A stretch of DNA of 64,000 bases. Source: ZAX-1 sp046533095 (GTDB lineage Bacteria; Bacillota; Clostridia; Lachnospirales; Lachnospiraceae). This document shows positions 1 to 8,860 of this stretch, in pieces. Each line of letters begins with the position of its first letter. Positions within the stretch are counted from its first letter, which is position 1. Under the pieces are notes generated by a model. That model was not told the DNA's origin. It saw only the letters and a list, made by a program, of their open reading frames with translations, and searched no databases. The stretch spans positions 62,001 through 126,000 of the forward strand of contig JAJQRA010000020.1 in the NCBI GenBank assembly GCA_046533095.1. The letters run 5' to 3'. A program made the position numbers and the translations under genes.

Positions 1-27
1 TGATAGAGAAGAGAGGCGGTTTAAAGT

Positions 28-912
28 ATGCATAATTTTTTGCAGCAAATTATAAACGGAGTATCTCTTGGCGGTGTATATGCCTTAATGGCAGTTGGAT
101 ATACAATGGTATATGGTATCATTAAACTTATAAACTTCGCCCACTGTGATATATACATGGTGGGCGCATATACCGGTTATTTTGTCGTAAATACACTTGG
201 CCTTGGATTTTTCCCTGCCCTATTGGCATCGATGCTCTTTTGTGCGATTCTTGGTGTGGTGATTGAACGTGTCGCCTATAAGCCACTGAGAAAGTCCGCG
301 AAAGAGACTTTGCTAATTACGACGATTGGGATCGAACTGCTTTTACAGAATCTTGTAAAGACAGATTTATTTGCAGGTCCGAATACCTTGAACTTTCCGG
401 AAGTATTAAAATCGAAGATTATCAGCTTTGCAGGCCTGCAAGTCAGCAACCTGCAGATTATTGCACTTTCGGTAACAATTGTGTTGTGTATCGTATTACA
501 GCTGATGATCGATAAAACCAGTACCGGCCGTGCCATGAGAGCAACTGCCTATGACAGTGATGCCGCGGCATTAATGGGAATTAATGTAGATCGGGTTATT
601 TCAATCACTTTTATGATTGGTTCTGCACTTGCGGCAACTGCCGGGGTGCTCGTAGGGCTTCTCTATCCAAAACTTGAGCCAACCATGGGTGTTATGCCGG
701 GGCTAAAAGCATTTGTTGCCGCCGTACTAGGTGGGATTGGCGTTGTCCCGGGTGCAGTGTTTGGAGGAATTGCAATTGGGCTTACAGAAACCTTGTCGAA
801 GGTATACATAAGTTCCGGATTTTCGGATGCAATTGCATTTGCTATCTTAATTATTGTATTACTGGTAAAACCAACCGGACTGTTTGGCAAGAAAAAAAGT
901 GTGAAAGTATAA
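28..912 (+). CDS. livH: Branched-chain-type ABC transporter permease (LivH family)
   Basis: First of two inner-membrane permeases of a high-affinity amino-acid/amide ABC importer. The 294-residue protein is almost wholly hydrophobic. Near residues 25-40 it carries the family signature GYTMVYGIIKLINFAH, and near residues 180-212 an EAA-like cytoplasmic loop (AAALMGINVDRVISI). The ATG follows a purine-rich site (GAGAGG) about a dozen bases upstream. It heads a livHMGF set running into D-amino-acid and 5-oxoproline genes, so the cargo may be a D-amino acid, glutamate derivative or peptide rather than leucine. That is inference. The expected periplasmic-type substrate-binding gene is not in the window and probably lies just upstream. 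Confidence 0.93.
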   Translation: MHNFLQQIINGVSLGGVYALMAVGYTMVYGIIKLINFAHCDIYMVGAYTGYFVVNTLGLGFFPALLASMLFCAILGVVIERVAYKPLRKSAKETLLITTIGIELLLQNLVKTDLFAGPNTLNFPEVLKSKIISFAGLQVSNLQIIALSVTIVLCIVLQLMIDKTSTGRAMRATAYDSDAAALMGINVDRVISITFMIGSALAATAGVLVGLLYPKLEPTMGVMPGLKAFVAAVLGGIGVVPGAVFGGIAIGLTETLSKVYISSGFSDAIAFAILIIVLLVKPTGLFGKKKSVKV

Positions 913-940
913 GGCGACGGTTTCGTTCCCCCGGAAGCGC

Positions 941-964
941 GTGGGGTGCGTAGCAAAACCCGAA
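941..964 (+). repeat. Dispersed intergenic repeat, copy i (partial)
   Basis: In the 72-bp gap between livH and livM, GGGGTG is followed by CGTAGCAAAACCCGAATA. This matches the fuller copies at 34863-34897 and 52490-52527 but lacks the TTTTG arm of the core. It is the most degenerate member of the family. Confidence 0.4.
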
Positions 965-984
965 TATAAGAAATGAGGAGTAGT

Positions 985-1986
985 ATGGTAAAAAAAGTTT
1001 ATACGCGATATGCAATTACTGCGGCAGTTTTAATTGTTGTATTTCTCCTGTTTTCATTGGCATTTAAAGTGAACCTTGTCAATGACTATACGGCGAGAAT
1101 TATACGACAGATTGGAATCTTTAGTATCGCGGCATTAGGGCTTAATCTGATTCTTGGCTTTACAGGGCAGTTTACCTTGGGTCATGCCGCATTTATGTCG
1201 ATTGGTGCCTATACCTCGGCGGTACTTACAAAAAATTTTAATATGCCTTTTGCATTGGCACTTCTTGCAGGGGTGGCTATGGCGGGTCTTTTAGCGGGAC
1301 TTATTGGAAGCCCAATCCTTCGCCTTACCGGAGATTATCTTGCAATCTGTACCCTTGGATTTGGTGAAATCGTAAAAGTGTTTATTCAAAATATTGATTA
1401 TCTGGGTGGTGCAAGAGGATTTTCTGCGATAGCCCCCAAAACAACATTTGGAAGTATCTTCCTTTGCCTGGTAATTTGTTTTACACTCATAAAGAACCTT
1501 ATGCGGACATCTTCGAAGGGAAGGGCAATTTTTACCGTAAAAGAAGATGAGATTGCAGCATCTGCGATGGGAATCAATACAACAAACTATAAATTATTGG
1601 CATTTATTATTGGCTGTAGCATGGCGGGGCTGGCCGGAGGGCTGTATGCCCACTTCAACAGCTTTATCGACCCACTTTCCTTTAACTTTTCACAATCGTT
1701 TACCTTGATGACCTATGTCGTGCTTGGTGGAATGGGAAGTTTAAGCGGATCGATCATTGGAACCGGGATTTTGGTATATTTGCCGGAGGCACTGCGTGGG
1801 GTTAGTGATGTGTTAAAAAATTATCGAATGCTCATTTATGCAATCCTACTTGTCGCCATGATGCTTTTTCGGCCACAAGGTATTTTGGGAAACAAAGAAG
1901 TCACCCCCGAGGGTATTAAAAAATTTGTACAGAATGTAAGAAAGAAATTTTCAAAAAAGAAGCAAACGGCAAAGGAAGGTGAATAG
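985..1986 (+). CDS. livM: Branched-chain-type ABC transporter permease (LivM family)
   Basis: Second permease of the importer, 333 residues, multi-pass membrane protein. The signature GLNLILGFTGQFTLGHAAF lies near residues 55-75, and a second loop (ASAMGINTTNYKLLAF) lies near residue 195. I place the start at 985, not at the upstream ATG at 973, because GAGGAG at 975-980 sits four bases before 985 as a ribosome site and would be inside the coding region otherwise. It ends in a TAG that nearly abuts the livG ATG, which indicates translational coupling. Confidence 0.92.
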   Translation: MVKKVYTRYAITAAVLIVVFLLFSLAFKVNLVNDYTARIIRQIGIFSIAALGLNLILGFTGQFTLGHAAFMSIGAYTSAVLTKNFNMPFALALLAGVAMAGLLAGLIGSPILRLTGDYLAICTLGFGEIVKVFIQNIDYLGGARGFSAIAPKTTFGSIFLCLVICFTLIKNLMRTSSKGRAIFTVKEDEIAASAMGINTTNYKLLAFIIGCSMAGLAGGLYAHFNSFIDPLSFNFSQSFTLMTYVVLGGMGSLSGSIIGTGILVYLPEALRGVSDVLKNYRMLIYAILLVAMMLFRPQGILGNKEVTPEGIKKFVQNVRKKFSKKKQTAKEGE

Positions 1987-1987
1987 T

Positions 1988-2752
1988 ATGTCACTGTTAT
2001 CGGCAAGACATCTCGTGATTAAGTTTGGCGGACTGATTGCAGTCAATGATTTTAATCTAGAGATTGGAGAGCACGAACTTGTAGGCTTAATCGGACCAAA
2101 CGGAGCCGGAAAAACGACGGTATTTAATATGCTGACAGGTGTATACAAGCCAACCAGTGGCGTGATTGAGTTTGCAGGGGAACGCATAGATGGAATTAAG
2201 CCATATGAGATTACGTCAAAACATATCGCCCGCACCTTTCAAAACATCCGTCTGTTTTCCAATATGACTGTTTTGGAAAATGTGATGGTCAGCTATAATT
2301 TTCAAGCGAAAGCGGGCCTTTTTGCATCGTTTATACGCACGCCTAAGCAGATCCTTGAAGAAGAACAAATGAAAGCCGATGCACTGGAAATCTTAAAAAT
2401 TTTTCATATGGACGATGTGGCAAATGAGCAGGCAAAAAACTTGCCCTATGGTGCGCAGCGGCGTTTAGAAATTGCTAGGGCACTGGCGGCAAAGCCAAAA
2501 CTGTTGTTGCTTGATGAACCGGCAGCAGGAATGAATCCGCAAGAAACGGATGATTTGACAGCAATGATCCGTTGGATAAAAGATCATTTTCAAATTTCTG
2601 TACTATTGATTGAACATGATATGAAACTTGTCATGAAAGCCTGCGAAAAAATTGTAGTATTGTCCTTTGGCGAAGTCTTGGCCTTTGGCAAACCAGAAGA
2701 GATACAGAGCAACAAAAAAGTAATTGAAGCGTATCTTGGAAAGGGGGCATAA
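1988..2752 (+). CDS. livG: Branched-chain-type ABC transporter ATP-binding protein (LivG family)
   Basis: First ATPase of the importer, 254 residues. Visible motifs are Walker A (GPNGAGKTT, about residue 38), the signature loop LPYGAQRRLEIARALA in which YGAQR replaces SGGQ as is usual for LivG, Walker B (LLLLDEPAAGMNP) and the H-loop in LLIEHDM. The start at 1988 is preferred over the in-frame GTG at 1979, because AAGGAAGGTG at 1972-1981 forms the ribosome site and the livM stop ends at 1986. It works with livF as a heterodimer on the cytoplasmic face. Confidence 0.93.
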   Translation: MSLLSARHLVIKFGGLIAVNDFNLEIGEHELVGLIGPNGAGKTTVFNMLTGVYKPTSGVIEFAGERIDGIKPYEITSKHIARTFQNIRLFSNMTVLENVMVSYNFQAKAGLFASFIRTPKQILEEEQMKADALEILKIFHMDDVANEQAKNLPYGAQRRLEIARALAAKPKLLLLDEPAAGMNPQETDDLTAMIRWIKDHFQISVLLIEHDMKLVMKACEKIVVLSFGEVLAFGKPEEIQSNKKVIEAYLGKGA

Positions 2753-2755
2753 ACG

Positions 2756-3460
2756 GTGCTGAAAGTTGACAATATCAATGTATTTTATGGTGCGATTCAT
2801 GCGATTAAGGATATCAGCCTTTTCGTAAACGATGGCGAAATCGTAACTTTGATCGGGGCAAATGGTGCGGGAAAAACAAGTACCTTGCGGGCCATCAGCG
2901 GACTTGCACCGATTAAAACGGGTGAAATAACCTATAACGAGAAAGACTTAAAACACATGAGAGCACATCAGATCGTTGCCGCAGGACTTGGGCATGTTCC
3001 AGAGGGCAGGCGTATATTCGGCGACCAGACGGTGGAGGAAAATCTGCTTTTAGGGGCATATCTTCGTAAAAACAAGGCAGATATCAAAACCGATCTAGAA
3101 TCCGTATTTGTACGCTTTCCAAGAATAAAAGAACGAAGAAAACAAATGGCAGAAACATTGTCCGGTGGCGAACAGCAGATGCTTGCGATTGGCAGGGCAC
3201 TGATGTCCACACCTAAATTTTTAATGTTAGATGAACCCTCAATGGGCTTAGCCCCGATTATCGTGGAAGAAATTTTTCAGATTATTCAGGATATTCGAAA
3301 GGCAGGCACTACCGTACTACTCGTAGAGCAAAATGCAAATGCAGCATTACACATTGCAGATAGGGGTTATGTGGTAGAGACAGGGAATGTGGTATTATCC
3401 GGAAAAGCCTCGGACTTGCTGCACGATGATGCGGTACGGCAGGCTTATTTGGGGGAATGA
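2756..3460 (+). CDS. livF: Branched-chain-type ABC transporter ATP-binding protein (LivF family)
   Basis: Second ATPase of the importer, 234 residues. It has Walker A (GANGAGKTS), signature LSGGEQQMLAIGRALM, Walker B (FLMLDEPSMGLAP) and the switch in LLVEQNAN, the typical LivF variant of the H-loop region. It starts with GTG three bases after the livG stop, with GGAAAGGGGG just upstream as ribosome site. LivF normally carries a GTG or ATG start tightly coupled to LivG, as seen here. The ATPase pair energises uptake and gives no hint of substrate. Confidence 0.93.
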   Translation: MLKVDNINVFYGAIHAIKDISLFVNDGEIVTLIGANGAGKTSTLRAISGLAPIKTGEITYNEKDLKHMRAHQIVAAGLGHVPEGRRIFGDQTVEENLLLGAYLRKNKADIKTDLESVFVRFPRIKERRKQMAETLSGGEQQMLAIGRALMSTPKFLMLDEPSMGLAPIIVEEIFQIIQDIRKAGTTVLLVEQNANAALHIADRGYVVETGNVVLSGKASDLLHDDAVRQAYLGE

Positions 3461-3492
3461 TTTTATTTTGTATAAACGATGGAGGTTTTCAA

Positions 3493-4128
3493 ATGGATAA
3501 ATTTGTACTTGCCATTACAAGAAGTTGTGGAAGTGGTGGAACAAGCATTGCCAAGATATTTGCCGATGAATTCGGAATCGCCGTGTATGACAGGGAACTA
3601 TTAAGAATTGCCTCTTTAGACAGTGGCATTAACGAACAGCTTTTTGCCGAGGCTGATGAGCGGATCCGCAACAGCCTATTGTATCGGGTGTCAAAAAAAG
3701 TGTATCAAAAGAGCTATCAAGGGGAGCTGATTTCACCCGAAAGCAGCGATTTTACTTCAAATGACAATTTATTTAATTATCAAGCAAAAGTATTATGCGA
3801 ACTAGCCGAAAAAGAATCGTTTGTGGTCATTGGGCGAGCGGCAGACTATGTACTAAAAGACCACCCGAATTTATGCTCTGTATTTTTGTATGCATCGGAT
3901 GAAACGTGTATTGCCCATGAAGCGGAGTGGCTAGGCGTTTCTGAGAATAAAGCGCTAAAATACATACGCAAAATGAATAAATACCGTAGTGAATATTATA
4001 CCTATTATACGGGGAAAACATGGGAAAATGCACAGAATTTTGACATGAGCATCGATACCGGAAAACTCGGCCATAAGAAAACGGTCGAATTAATCAAATC
4101 TTATATGGTGCTTAGAGGTATGCTATGA
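3493..4128 (+). CDS. Cytidylate-kinase-like family protein
   Basis: A 211-residue protein of the cytidylate-kinase-like P-loop family. The N-terminus FVLAITRSCGSGGTSIAK contains a glycine-rich nucleotide loop (GSGGTS), followed by FGIAVYDRELL, the stretch typical of the family. The central segment FVVIGRAADYVLKDHPN also fits. The start at 3493 is chosen because GGAGGT at 3481-3486 lies before it; the frame is open further upstream to 3457, which overlaps livF. True cytidylate kinase (cmk) has a clearer P-loop and a CMP-binding insert, so a housekeeping role is unlikely. Proteins of this family often ride in transport operons with unknown function. Its substrate cannot be told from the sequence. 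Confidence 0.75.
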   Translation: MDKFVLAITRSCGSGGTSIAKIFADEFGIAVYDRELLRIASLDSGINEQLFAEADERIRNSLLYRVSKKVYQKSYQGELISPESSDFTSNDNLFNYQAKVLCELAEKESFVVIGRAADYVLKDHPNLCSVFLYASDETCIAHEAEWLGVSENKALKYIRKMNKYRSEYYTYYTGKTWENAQNFDMSIDTGKLGHKKTVELIKSYMVLRGML

Positions 4129-4179
4129 AGCAGGTACGATGAAATCGTTACAATGAATGGAACAGAGGAGCTAATAAGG

Positions 4180-5031
4180 ATGGAAAATCTAGGATATTAT
4201 AATGGAAAATATGCTTTGATCGAAGAAATGCAAATACCAATGCAAGACAGGGTCTGCTATTTTGGGGATGGTGTATATGATGCAACCTGTGCTGCAAATC
4301 ACGTAATTTATGCTTTGGACGAACATATTGACCGTTTCTACCATAGTGCCGATCTGCTTAAAATGAACATACCGCATACGAAAGAGGAACTAAAAGACAT
4401 ACTAACAAGTATGGTGAAAAAGGTAGATAGTCCAACCCAGTTTGTCTACTGGCAAGTAACAAGAGGGACTGCACAAAGAAATCATATTTTTCCTGATACA
4501 AGTGTAAAAGGAAATTTCTGGATGATGTTGACCCCTGTTGAGTCAAAGCAGATCAGAGAGAAAATTCGTCTCATTACACAGGAAGATACAAGGTTTTTGC
4601 ACTGCAATATCAAGACGCTAAACCTAATCCCAAACGTTATGGCGGCACAACAAGCAGAGGAGGCCGGTGCACAGGAAGCGGTTTTTCATAGGGGAGGCCG
4701 TGTGACGGAATGCGCACATAGCAATGTCTCCATTTTAAAAGATGGCGTGTTCATTACTGCCCCGACCGATCATTTGATCCTTCCCGGTATTGCACGAAAA
4801 CATTTGATTGAAATGTGCAGAAAAAATAATATAACGGTAGACGAAACCCCTTTTAATTTAAAGGAACTGATGCAAGCCGATGAAGTGATTGTATCAAGTT
4901 CGAGTAATTTCTGCTTGTCCGCAAGTCACATTGATGGAAAAGCGGTTGGAGGAAAAGCGCCGGAACTTCTGTTAAAATTACAGGACAGCCTACTTGAGAA
5001 ATTTCATAAAGCAACCGGGACGGTCGATTAA
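4180..5031 (+). CDS. dat: D-amino-acid aminotransferase (class IV, PLP)
   Basis: Predicted to move an amino group between D-amino acids and 2-oxo acids, typically D-alanine + 2-oxoglutarate to pyruvate + D-glutamate. The 283-residue length matches the family. With the start at 4180 the lysine of CNIKTLNL falls at residue 145, the position of the catalytic lysine in the well-studied Bacillus sp. YM-1 enzyme. RGTAQRNHIFP carries the R-x-H pair that binds the substrate carboxylate, and DRVCYFGDGVYD is the usual N-terminal block. GAGGAG at 4166-4171 precedes 4180, whereas the ATG at 4153 has no ribosome site. A branched-chain aminotransferase is the main alternative, but the R-x-H motif favours the D-specific group. 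Its location among D-glutamate and oxoproline genes supports this. Confidence 0.85.
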   Translation: MENLGYYNGKYALIEEMQIPMQDRVCYFGDGVYDATCAANHVIYALDEHIDRFYHSADLLKMNIPHTKEELKDILTSMVKKVDSPTQFVYWQVTRGTAQRNHIFPDTSVKGNFWMMLTPVESKQIREKIRLITQEDTRFLHCNIKTLNLIPNVMAAQQAEEAGAQEAVFHRGGRVTECAHSNVSILKDGVFITAPTDHLILPGIARKHLIEMCRKNNITVDETPFNLKELMQADEVIVSSSSNFCLSASHIDGKAVGGKAPELLLKLQDSLLEKFHKATGTVD

Positions 5032-5078
5032 AGTAAAAAAGCGCAGGATGTGAAAAAACCGAAAGGAAGCTGCTGGCT

Positions 5079-6152
5079 ATGACCCAGAAAGAATTAACGA
5101 AACTTAATATAGGACAGAATTTAGACGACCTAATGAACATAGATCCTAGGGGCTACGGCATCTGCCGGATTCTCTATGCGGCTGCAAGGGAATATACTGG
5201 GAAACCGTTGACGATGAATGCGGCGGAGCAATTTGTAAATACCGTAAAAGAGGGCGATCTTGTTTATATACTGACGGGGTTTGTTCTGCCTGCCCATAAA
5301 GAAGCGGAGACAGATGGAATTATTAGTTCGATGTTTTTGGCGCGGGCACTGGTAAAAGCATTTGGGGCAAAACCTGTGATCATATGCCAAGAGGAAAATA
5401 TGCGGGGCGTGCAAAGCCTTTCGTTTGTCATGGGTCTGCATTTATATGAAACATGGGAGGAACTAAAAAAATATCCCATTTCTATGGGTGTTTTCCCATT
5501 TACAAAAGAGGAATCCCAGGCGGAGCAGATGACAGATGAGCTGTTAAGTCATGGCATCCCTTCTGCCGTAATCAGTATTGAACATCCAGGAGCCAATGAA
5601 AAGGGCATTTACCATAATGCAGTCGGACTTGACTGCACGTTGCTCGAAGCAAAGACGGATGTTTTGTTTGAACGCCTCCAGTCGTTAGGTGTCCTAAATA
5701 TTGCAATTGGCGATCTGGGAAATGAATTGGGAATGGGTACCATCGAAAAACAACTTAAAACATACGTTCCGTATGCGGGACCGGGTATGTGCCAGTGCGG
5801 GTGTGGCGGTGGAATTGCAGTTCGCACGAAAGCCGACCATCTGATCACGGCTACCGTATCCGATTGGGGCTGCTATGGGCTGATTGCCGCGATGGCATAC
5901 CTGATGGGTGATAGGAATATTTTTCAAAATGAAGAATTGGAAGTCGAGGCAATGAAAACTGCCGCACGTTCCGGTATGAACGACATGTATGGCTGGCTGA
6001 TTCCGTCCATCGATGGCATGGGGCTTCGGATCAATGTTGCAATCGTAAACCTTATGAGAGATTGTATCAAATATCCGGTAGAATTGGAACAGACCTGTGC
6101 TACATGGTTTGAAAAAGTAGATGAACTAGGGTATTATGACAGGAAAAAATAG
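5079..6152 (+). CDS. DUF4392 / D-glutamate cyclase C-terminal-domain protein
   Basis: A 357-residue protein resembling the DUF4392 family, which is the C-terminal half of mammalian D-glutamate cyclase (D-glutamate to 5-oxo-D-proline + water). Typical blocks are GDLVYILTGFVLPAH near residue 55, ETDGIISSMFLARAL near residue 72, and a Cys/Gly-rich stretch GPGMCQCGCGGGIA near residues 232-246 followed by DHLITATVSDWGCYG. The other cyclase half (DUF1445/YcsI) is encoded three genes downstream at 8040-8822, with pxpB and pxpC between them. The split suggests a two-subunit enzyme. A role as single-domain cyclase or lactam hydrolase cannot be excluded. Family assignment rests on recall of the domain pattern, not on a search. 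Confidence 0.72.
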   Translation: MTQKELTKLNIGQNLDDLMNIDPRGYGICRILYAAAREYTGKPLTMNAAEQFVNTVKEGDLVYILTGFVLPAHKEAETDGIISSMFLARALVKAFGAKPVIICQEENMRGVQSLSFVMGLHLYETWEELKKYPISMGVFPFTKEESQAEQMTDELLSHGIPSAVISIEHPGANEKGIYHNAVGLDCTLLEAKTDVLFERLQSLGVLNIAIGDLGNELGMGTIEKQLKTYVPYAGPGMCQCGCGGGIAVRTKADHLITATVSDWGCYGLIAAMAYLMGDRNIFQNEELEVEAMKTAARSGMNDMYGWLIPSIDGMGLRINVAIVNLMRDCIKYPVELEQTCATWFEKVDELGYYDRKK

Positions 6153-6165
6153 AAAGGGTTAAGCG

Positions 6166-6927
6166 ATGATGAGCAGTACTGCAGGTGAGCAAAAAAAGCG
6201 AATTTTAGTTGCCGGAGACAGTTGTCTTGTTGTGGAGTTTGGGACGCAAATCAAAGAAGATATCAATCGTGAGATCCGTCAATTTACGGCATATATACAC
6301 CAACAATCCATACAGGGCATTATGGAACTTGTTCCAACATTTTGTTCGGTCATGGTCTGCTATGACCCAAGTGTTGTTTCCTATCGGAAACTGGTACGGC
6401 AGTTAAAACGTCTGTTAAATCAAAAAAATGCCATCGTGGAAAGTGCAAAGAGGATCATCGAGATTCCGGTTTGCTATGAGGAGGAGTTTGGGATTGATTT
6501 GCCGAGCGTTTCCGCACATACCGGTTTGTCAACGACAGAAATTATAAAAAGGCATAGTCAAACAGACTATTTAATCTACATGTTAGGCTTTTTGCCTGGA
6601 TTTGCCTATCTTGGGGGCCTAGACCCCTCACTTTTTACGCCAAGGCTTACCAATCCAAGAAGCAGGATTAAAGCAGGGGCAGTAGGCATTGGCGGGGAGC
6701 AGACGGGAATCTATCCATTGGATTCGCCTGGAGGCTGGCAGTTGATCGGCCAAACTCCAGTCAGACCTTACCAGCCACAGCTTGACCCGCCAATCCTCTA
6801 TCAGGCGGGCGATTTTATTCGTTTTAAGCCGATTACGGCACTCGAATATCGGCAGATTGAGGCATTGGTGCAACAACAAAATTACCATTGCAATCGGATA
6901 GAACAAGGGGATGCATCTACGTGTTGA
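6166..6927 (+). CDS. pxpB: 5-oxoprolinase subunit B (PxpB/KipI family)
   Basis: One of three subunits of the prokaryotic ATP-dependent 5-oxoprolinase (5-oxoproline + ATP + water to glutamate + ADP + phosphate). The 253 residues carry the family blocks YMLGFLPGFAYLGGLDP (about residues 128-144) and RIKAGAVGIGGEQTGIYP followed by DSPGGWQLIGQTP, the allophanate-hydrolase-like cyclophilin fold. It begins 13 bases after the DUF4392 stop and overlaps the first possible codons of the pxpC reading frame. In Bacillus the homologue KipI also inhibits the sporulation kinase KinA, but here the metabolic context points to oxoprolinase. Confidence 0.9.
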   Translation: MMSSTAGEQKKRILVAGDSCLVVEFGTQIKEDINREIRQFTAYIHQQSIQGIMELVPTFCSVMVCYDPSVVSYRKLVRQLKRLLNQKNAIVESAKRIIEIPVCYEEEFGIDLPSVSAHTGLSTTEIIKRHSQTDYLIYMLGFLPGFAYLGGLDPSLFTPRLTNPRSRIKAGAVGIGGEQTGIYPLDSPGGWQLIGQTPVRPYQPQLDPPILYQAGDFIRFKPITALEYRQIEALVQQQNYHCNRIEQGDASTC

Positions 6928-6997
6928 GTTATATGATAGGAACAAAATGCTGTGCCGATCATCAGATCCATGGCAATATCATAGGGAGGAAATCTAC

Positions 6998-7951
6998 ATG
7001 TCGATGAAGTTTTTAAGTCCTGGGCTGTTAACTACCGTACAAGACATGGGACGTTTTGGTGGACAGCAATATGGGTTTTCTGTTTCCGGTGTGGCAGATC
7101 CATATTCTGCCCAGCTGGCAAATATTTTGCTTGGCAATGATAGAAGCGAAGCCGTACTTGAAATGACATTGATGGGTCCAATCATTGAGTTTATAGGGCC
7201 CTGCGTGATAGCGGTGACTGGAGCGGATATGGGCGCTTTGTTAAATCAAAAGAGCTTTCCATTATATCAAGCGGTTGCCGTAAAAAATGGGGATAGGATC
7301 AGCTTTCCTACGGCAAAAATTGGCTGTCGTACCTATCTTGCCGTTGCAGGAGGGTTTGATGTCCCCTTGGTTTTAAAAAGCCGCTCTACGAATCTAAAAT
7401 GCGCTATCGGTGGATTTAAAGGACGCAAATTGCAGGCACAAGATATCCTTGCTTTAAAAAATGAAGCAATTTTGATGTTGCCGGATATGCAGGCCCGTAC
7501 CTTAAGCGAAGAGCAATTAACGGCAAAAACAGATAGAAACATACGCATCATACCTGGACCGCAAGAAGAATATTTTACGGACGAAGGACTTGCGGCTTTT
7601 TACACGCAGCCCTATACGGTTACACCGGATAATGACCGCATGGGCGTAAAACTGGATGGAACTGCCATAGCCTGCCATAAGACATCGGATATCATTTCCG
7701 ATGGCATTCCACTTGGGGCAGTTCAAATCCCGTCCAATGGAAAACCGATCATTATGCTTGCAGATCGCCAGACAACAGGCGGCTATGCTAAAATCGGCGT
7801 CGTGGCAAGTGTGGATATTCCACGTATTGCACAAGCCAAAGCAGGTGATAGACTGCTATTTGAAAAGATTTCAGTTTCAAAAGCACAGTCACTTTATCGA
7901 AAGACCCTAAAAAAGTACCAGTATCTGGAAAAGAGGTTTCGATGTAAATAG
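6998..7951 (+). CDS. pxpC: 5-oxoprolinase subunit C (PxpC/KipA family)
   Basis: Partner of PxpB in 5-oxoprolinase; 317 residues, the usual length. The N-terminus FLSPGLLTTVQDMGRFG and the C-terminal block IPSNGKPIIMLADRQTTGG followed by YAKIGVVASVD are diagnostic of the biotin-dependent carboxyltransferase-like domain. I choose 6998 because GGGAGGA at 6984-6990 precedes it; the open frame reaches back to 6911 but has no ribosome site and would overlap pxpB. Its last codons are the left end of a 67-bp tandem duplication that continues into the next gene. Confidence 0.9.
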   Translation: MSMKFLSPGLLTTVQDMGRFGGQQYGFSVSGVADPYSAQLANILLGNDRSEAVLEMTLMGPIIEFIGPCVIAVTGADMGALLNQKSFPLYQAVAVKNGDRISFPTAKIGCRTYLAVAGGFDVPLVLKSRSTNLKCAIGGFKGRKLQAQDILALKNEAILMLPDMQARTLSEEQLTAKTDRNIRIIPGPQEEYFTDEGLAAFYTQPYTVTPDNDRMGVKLDGTAIACHKTSDIISDGIPLGAVQIPSNGKPIIMLADRQTTGGYAKIGVVASVDIPRIAQAKAGDRLLFEKISVSKAQSLYRKTLKKYQYLEKRFRCK

Positions 7952-8069
7952 CAACCGTACAAAGGAGCTAATATAGAGTACACAAATGCAGTACCAAAAG
8001 AAGTTTCGATGTAAATAAAAAGCGTACAAAGGAGTTAATATGGAGTACACAAATGCGACACCAAAAGAG
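7936..8069 (+). repeat. 67-bp tandem duplication across the pxpC-ycsI junction
   Basis: Copy 1 is 7936-8002 and copy 2 is 8003-8069. Each contains the pxpC-type tail GTTTCGATGTAAATA, the ribosome site ACAAAGGAG and the beginning of the next gene (GAGTACACAAATGC). In copy 2 the start codon is ATG, in copy 1 the matching triplet is ATA. Copy 1 is therefore a dead translation-initiation region left by duplication. Confidence 0.9.
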
Positions 8070-8822
8070 GTTCGCCATCTCTTTAGAAATGATGTGCTGT
8101 GTCAGCCAACGACTGGCATGTGCAATGGATATGCACAAGCAAACCTTGTTATTCTTCCGCGAGATTTAGCCTATGATTTTCTTTTATTTACACAAAGGAA
8201 TCCAAGATCCTGCCCTGTTTTAGAAGTTAGCGATACTGGAAGCCGATCTTTAAAGCAGATTGCCCATGATGTTGATCTTGCAAGGGATTTCCCACGCTAC
8301 CGGATTTATGAGCATGGTGTGCTGACTGGCGAATGTAAGGAGATTGAATCCTTTTGGCGAGATGATTTTGTAAGCTTTCTGATTGGGTGCAGTTTTTCAT
8401 TTGAATCGGATCTGATTGAAGCCGGAATCCCGGTAAGGCAGATCGAAGAAAACGTTAATGTGCCGATGTACAACACGAATATTTCCTGTACTCCAGCGGG
8501 AATATTTAGCGGAAATATGGTCGTCAGTATGCGGCCAATCCCCTATGGGCAAGTGGTACAGGCAACAACAATTACCGCCGCTATGCCAAAAGTCCATGGA
8601 GCGCCAATCCATATTGGAGATCCGTTGCTTCTTGGTATAAAAAATCTGGATGCACCGGATTTTGGCGATGCTGTAACCATAAAGCCAGGGGAAGTCCCTG
8701 TATTTTGGCCATGCGGAGTAACGCCACAGGCCGTAGTCATGAACACAAAACCGGATTTTGCCATTACACACGCACCCGGGCATATGTTGATTACAGATAT
8801 TAAAAATATAAATTTAAAATAA
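8040..8822 (+). CDS. ycsI: YcsI/DUF1445 protein, D-glutamate cyclase N-terminal-domain type
   Basis: A 260-residue member of the DUF1445 family, annotated in many genomes as putative hydro-lyase and equivalent to the N-terminal half of mammalian D-glutamate cyclase. Diagnostic blocks are GYAQANLVILPRDLAYDFLL near residues 37-56, RNPRSCPVLEVSDTGS near residue 60, and GCSFSFESDLIEAGIPVR near residue 118. ATG at 8040 follows ACAAAGGAG with good spacing. Bacillus subtilis carries ycsI in the same cluster as ycsF (pxpA) and kipI/kipA (pxpB/C), so the neighbourhood is conserved. With DUF4392 at 5079-6152 it probably makes a complete cyclase. Activity is inferred. Confidence 0.82.
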   Translation: MEYTNATPKEVRHLFRNDVLCQPTTGMCNGYAQANLVILPRDLAYDFLLFTQRNPRSCPVLEVSDTGSRSLKQIAHDVDLARDFPRYRIYEHGVLTGECKEIESFWRDDFVSFLIGCSFSFESDLIEAGIPVRQIEENVNVPMYNTNISCTPAGIFSGNMVVSMRPIPYGQVVQATTITAAMPKVHGAPIHIGDPLLLGIKNLDAPDFGDAVTIKPGEVPVFWPCGVTPQAVVMNTKPDFAITHAPGHMLITDIKNINLK

Positions 8823-8860
8823 TCGAATTTACGGCACGAAAGAATGTGAGGGAAAATAGG

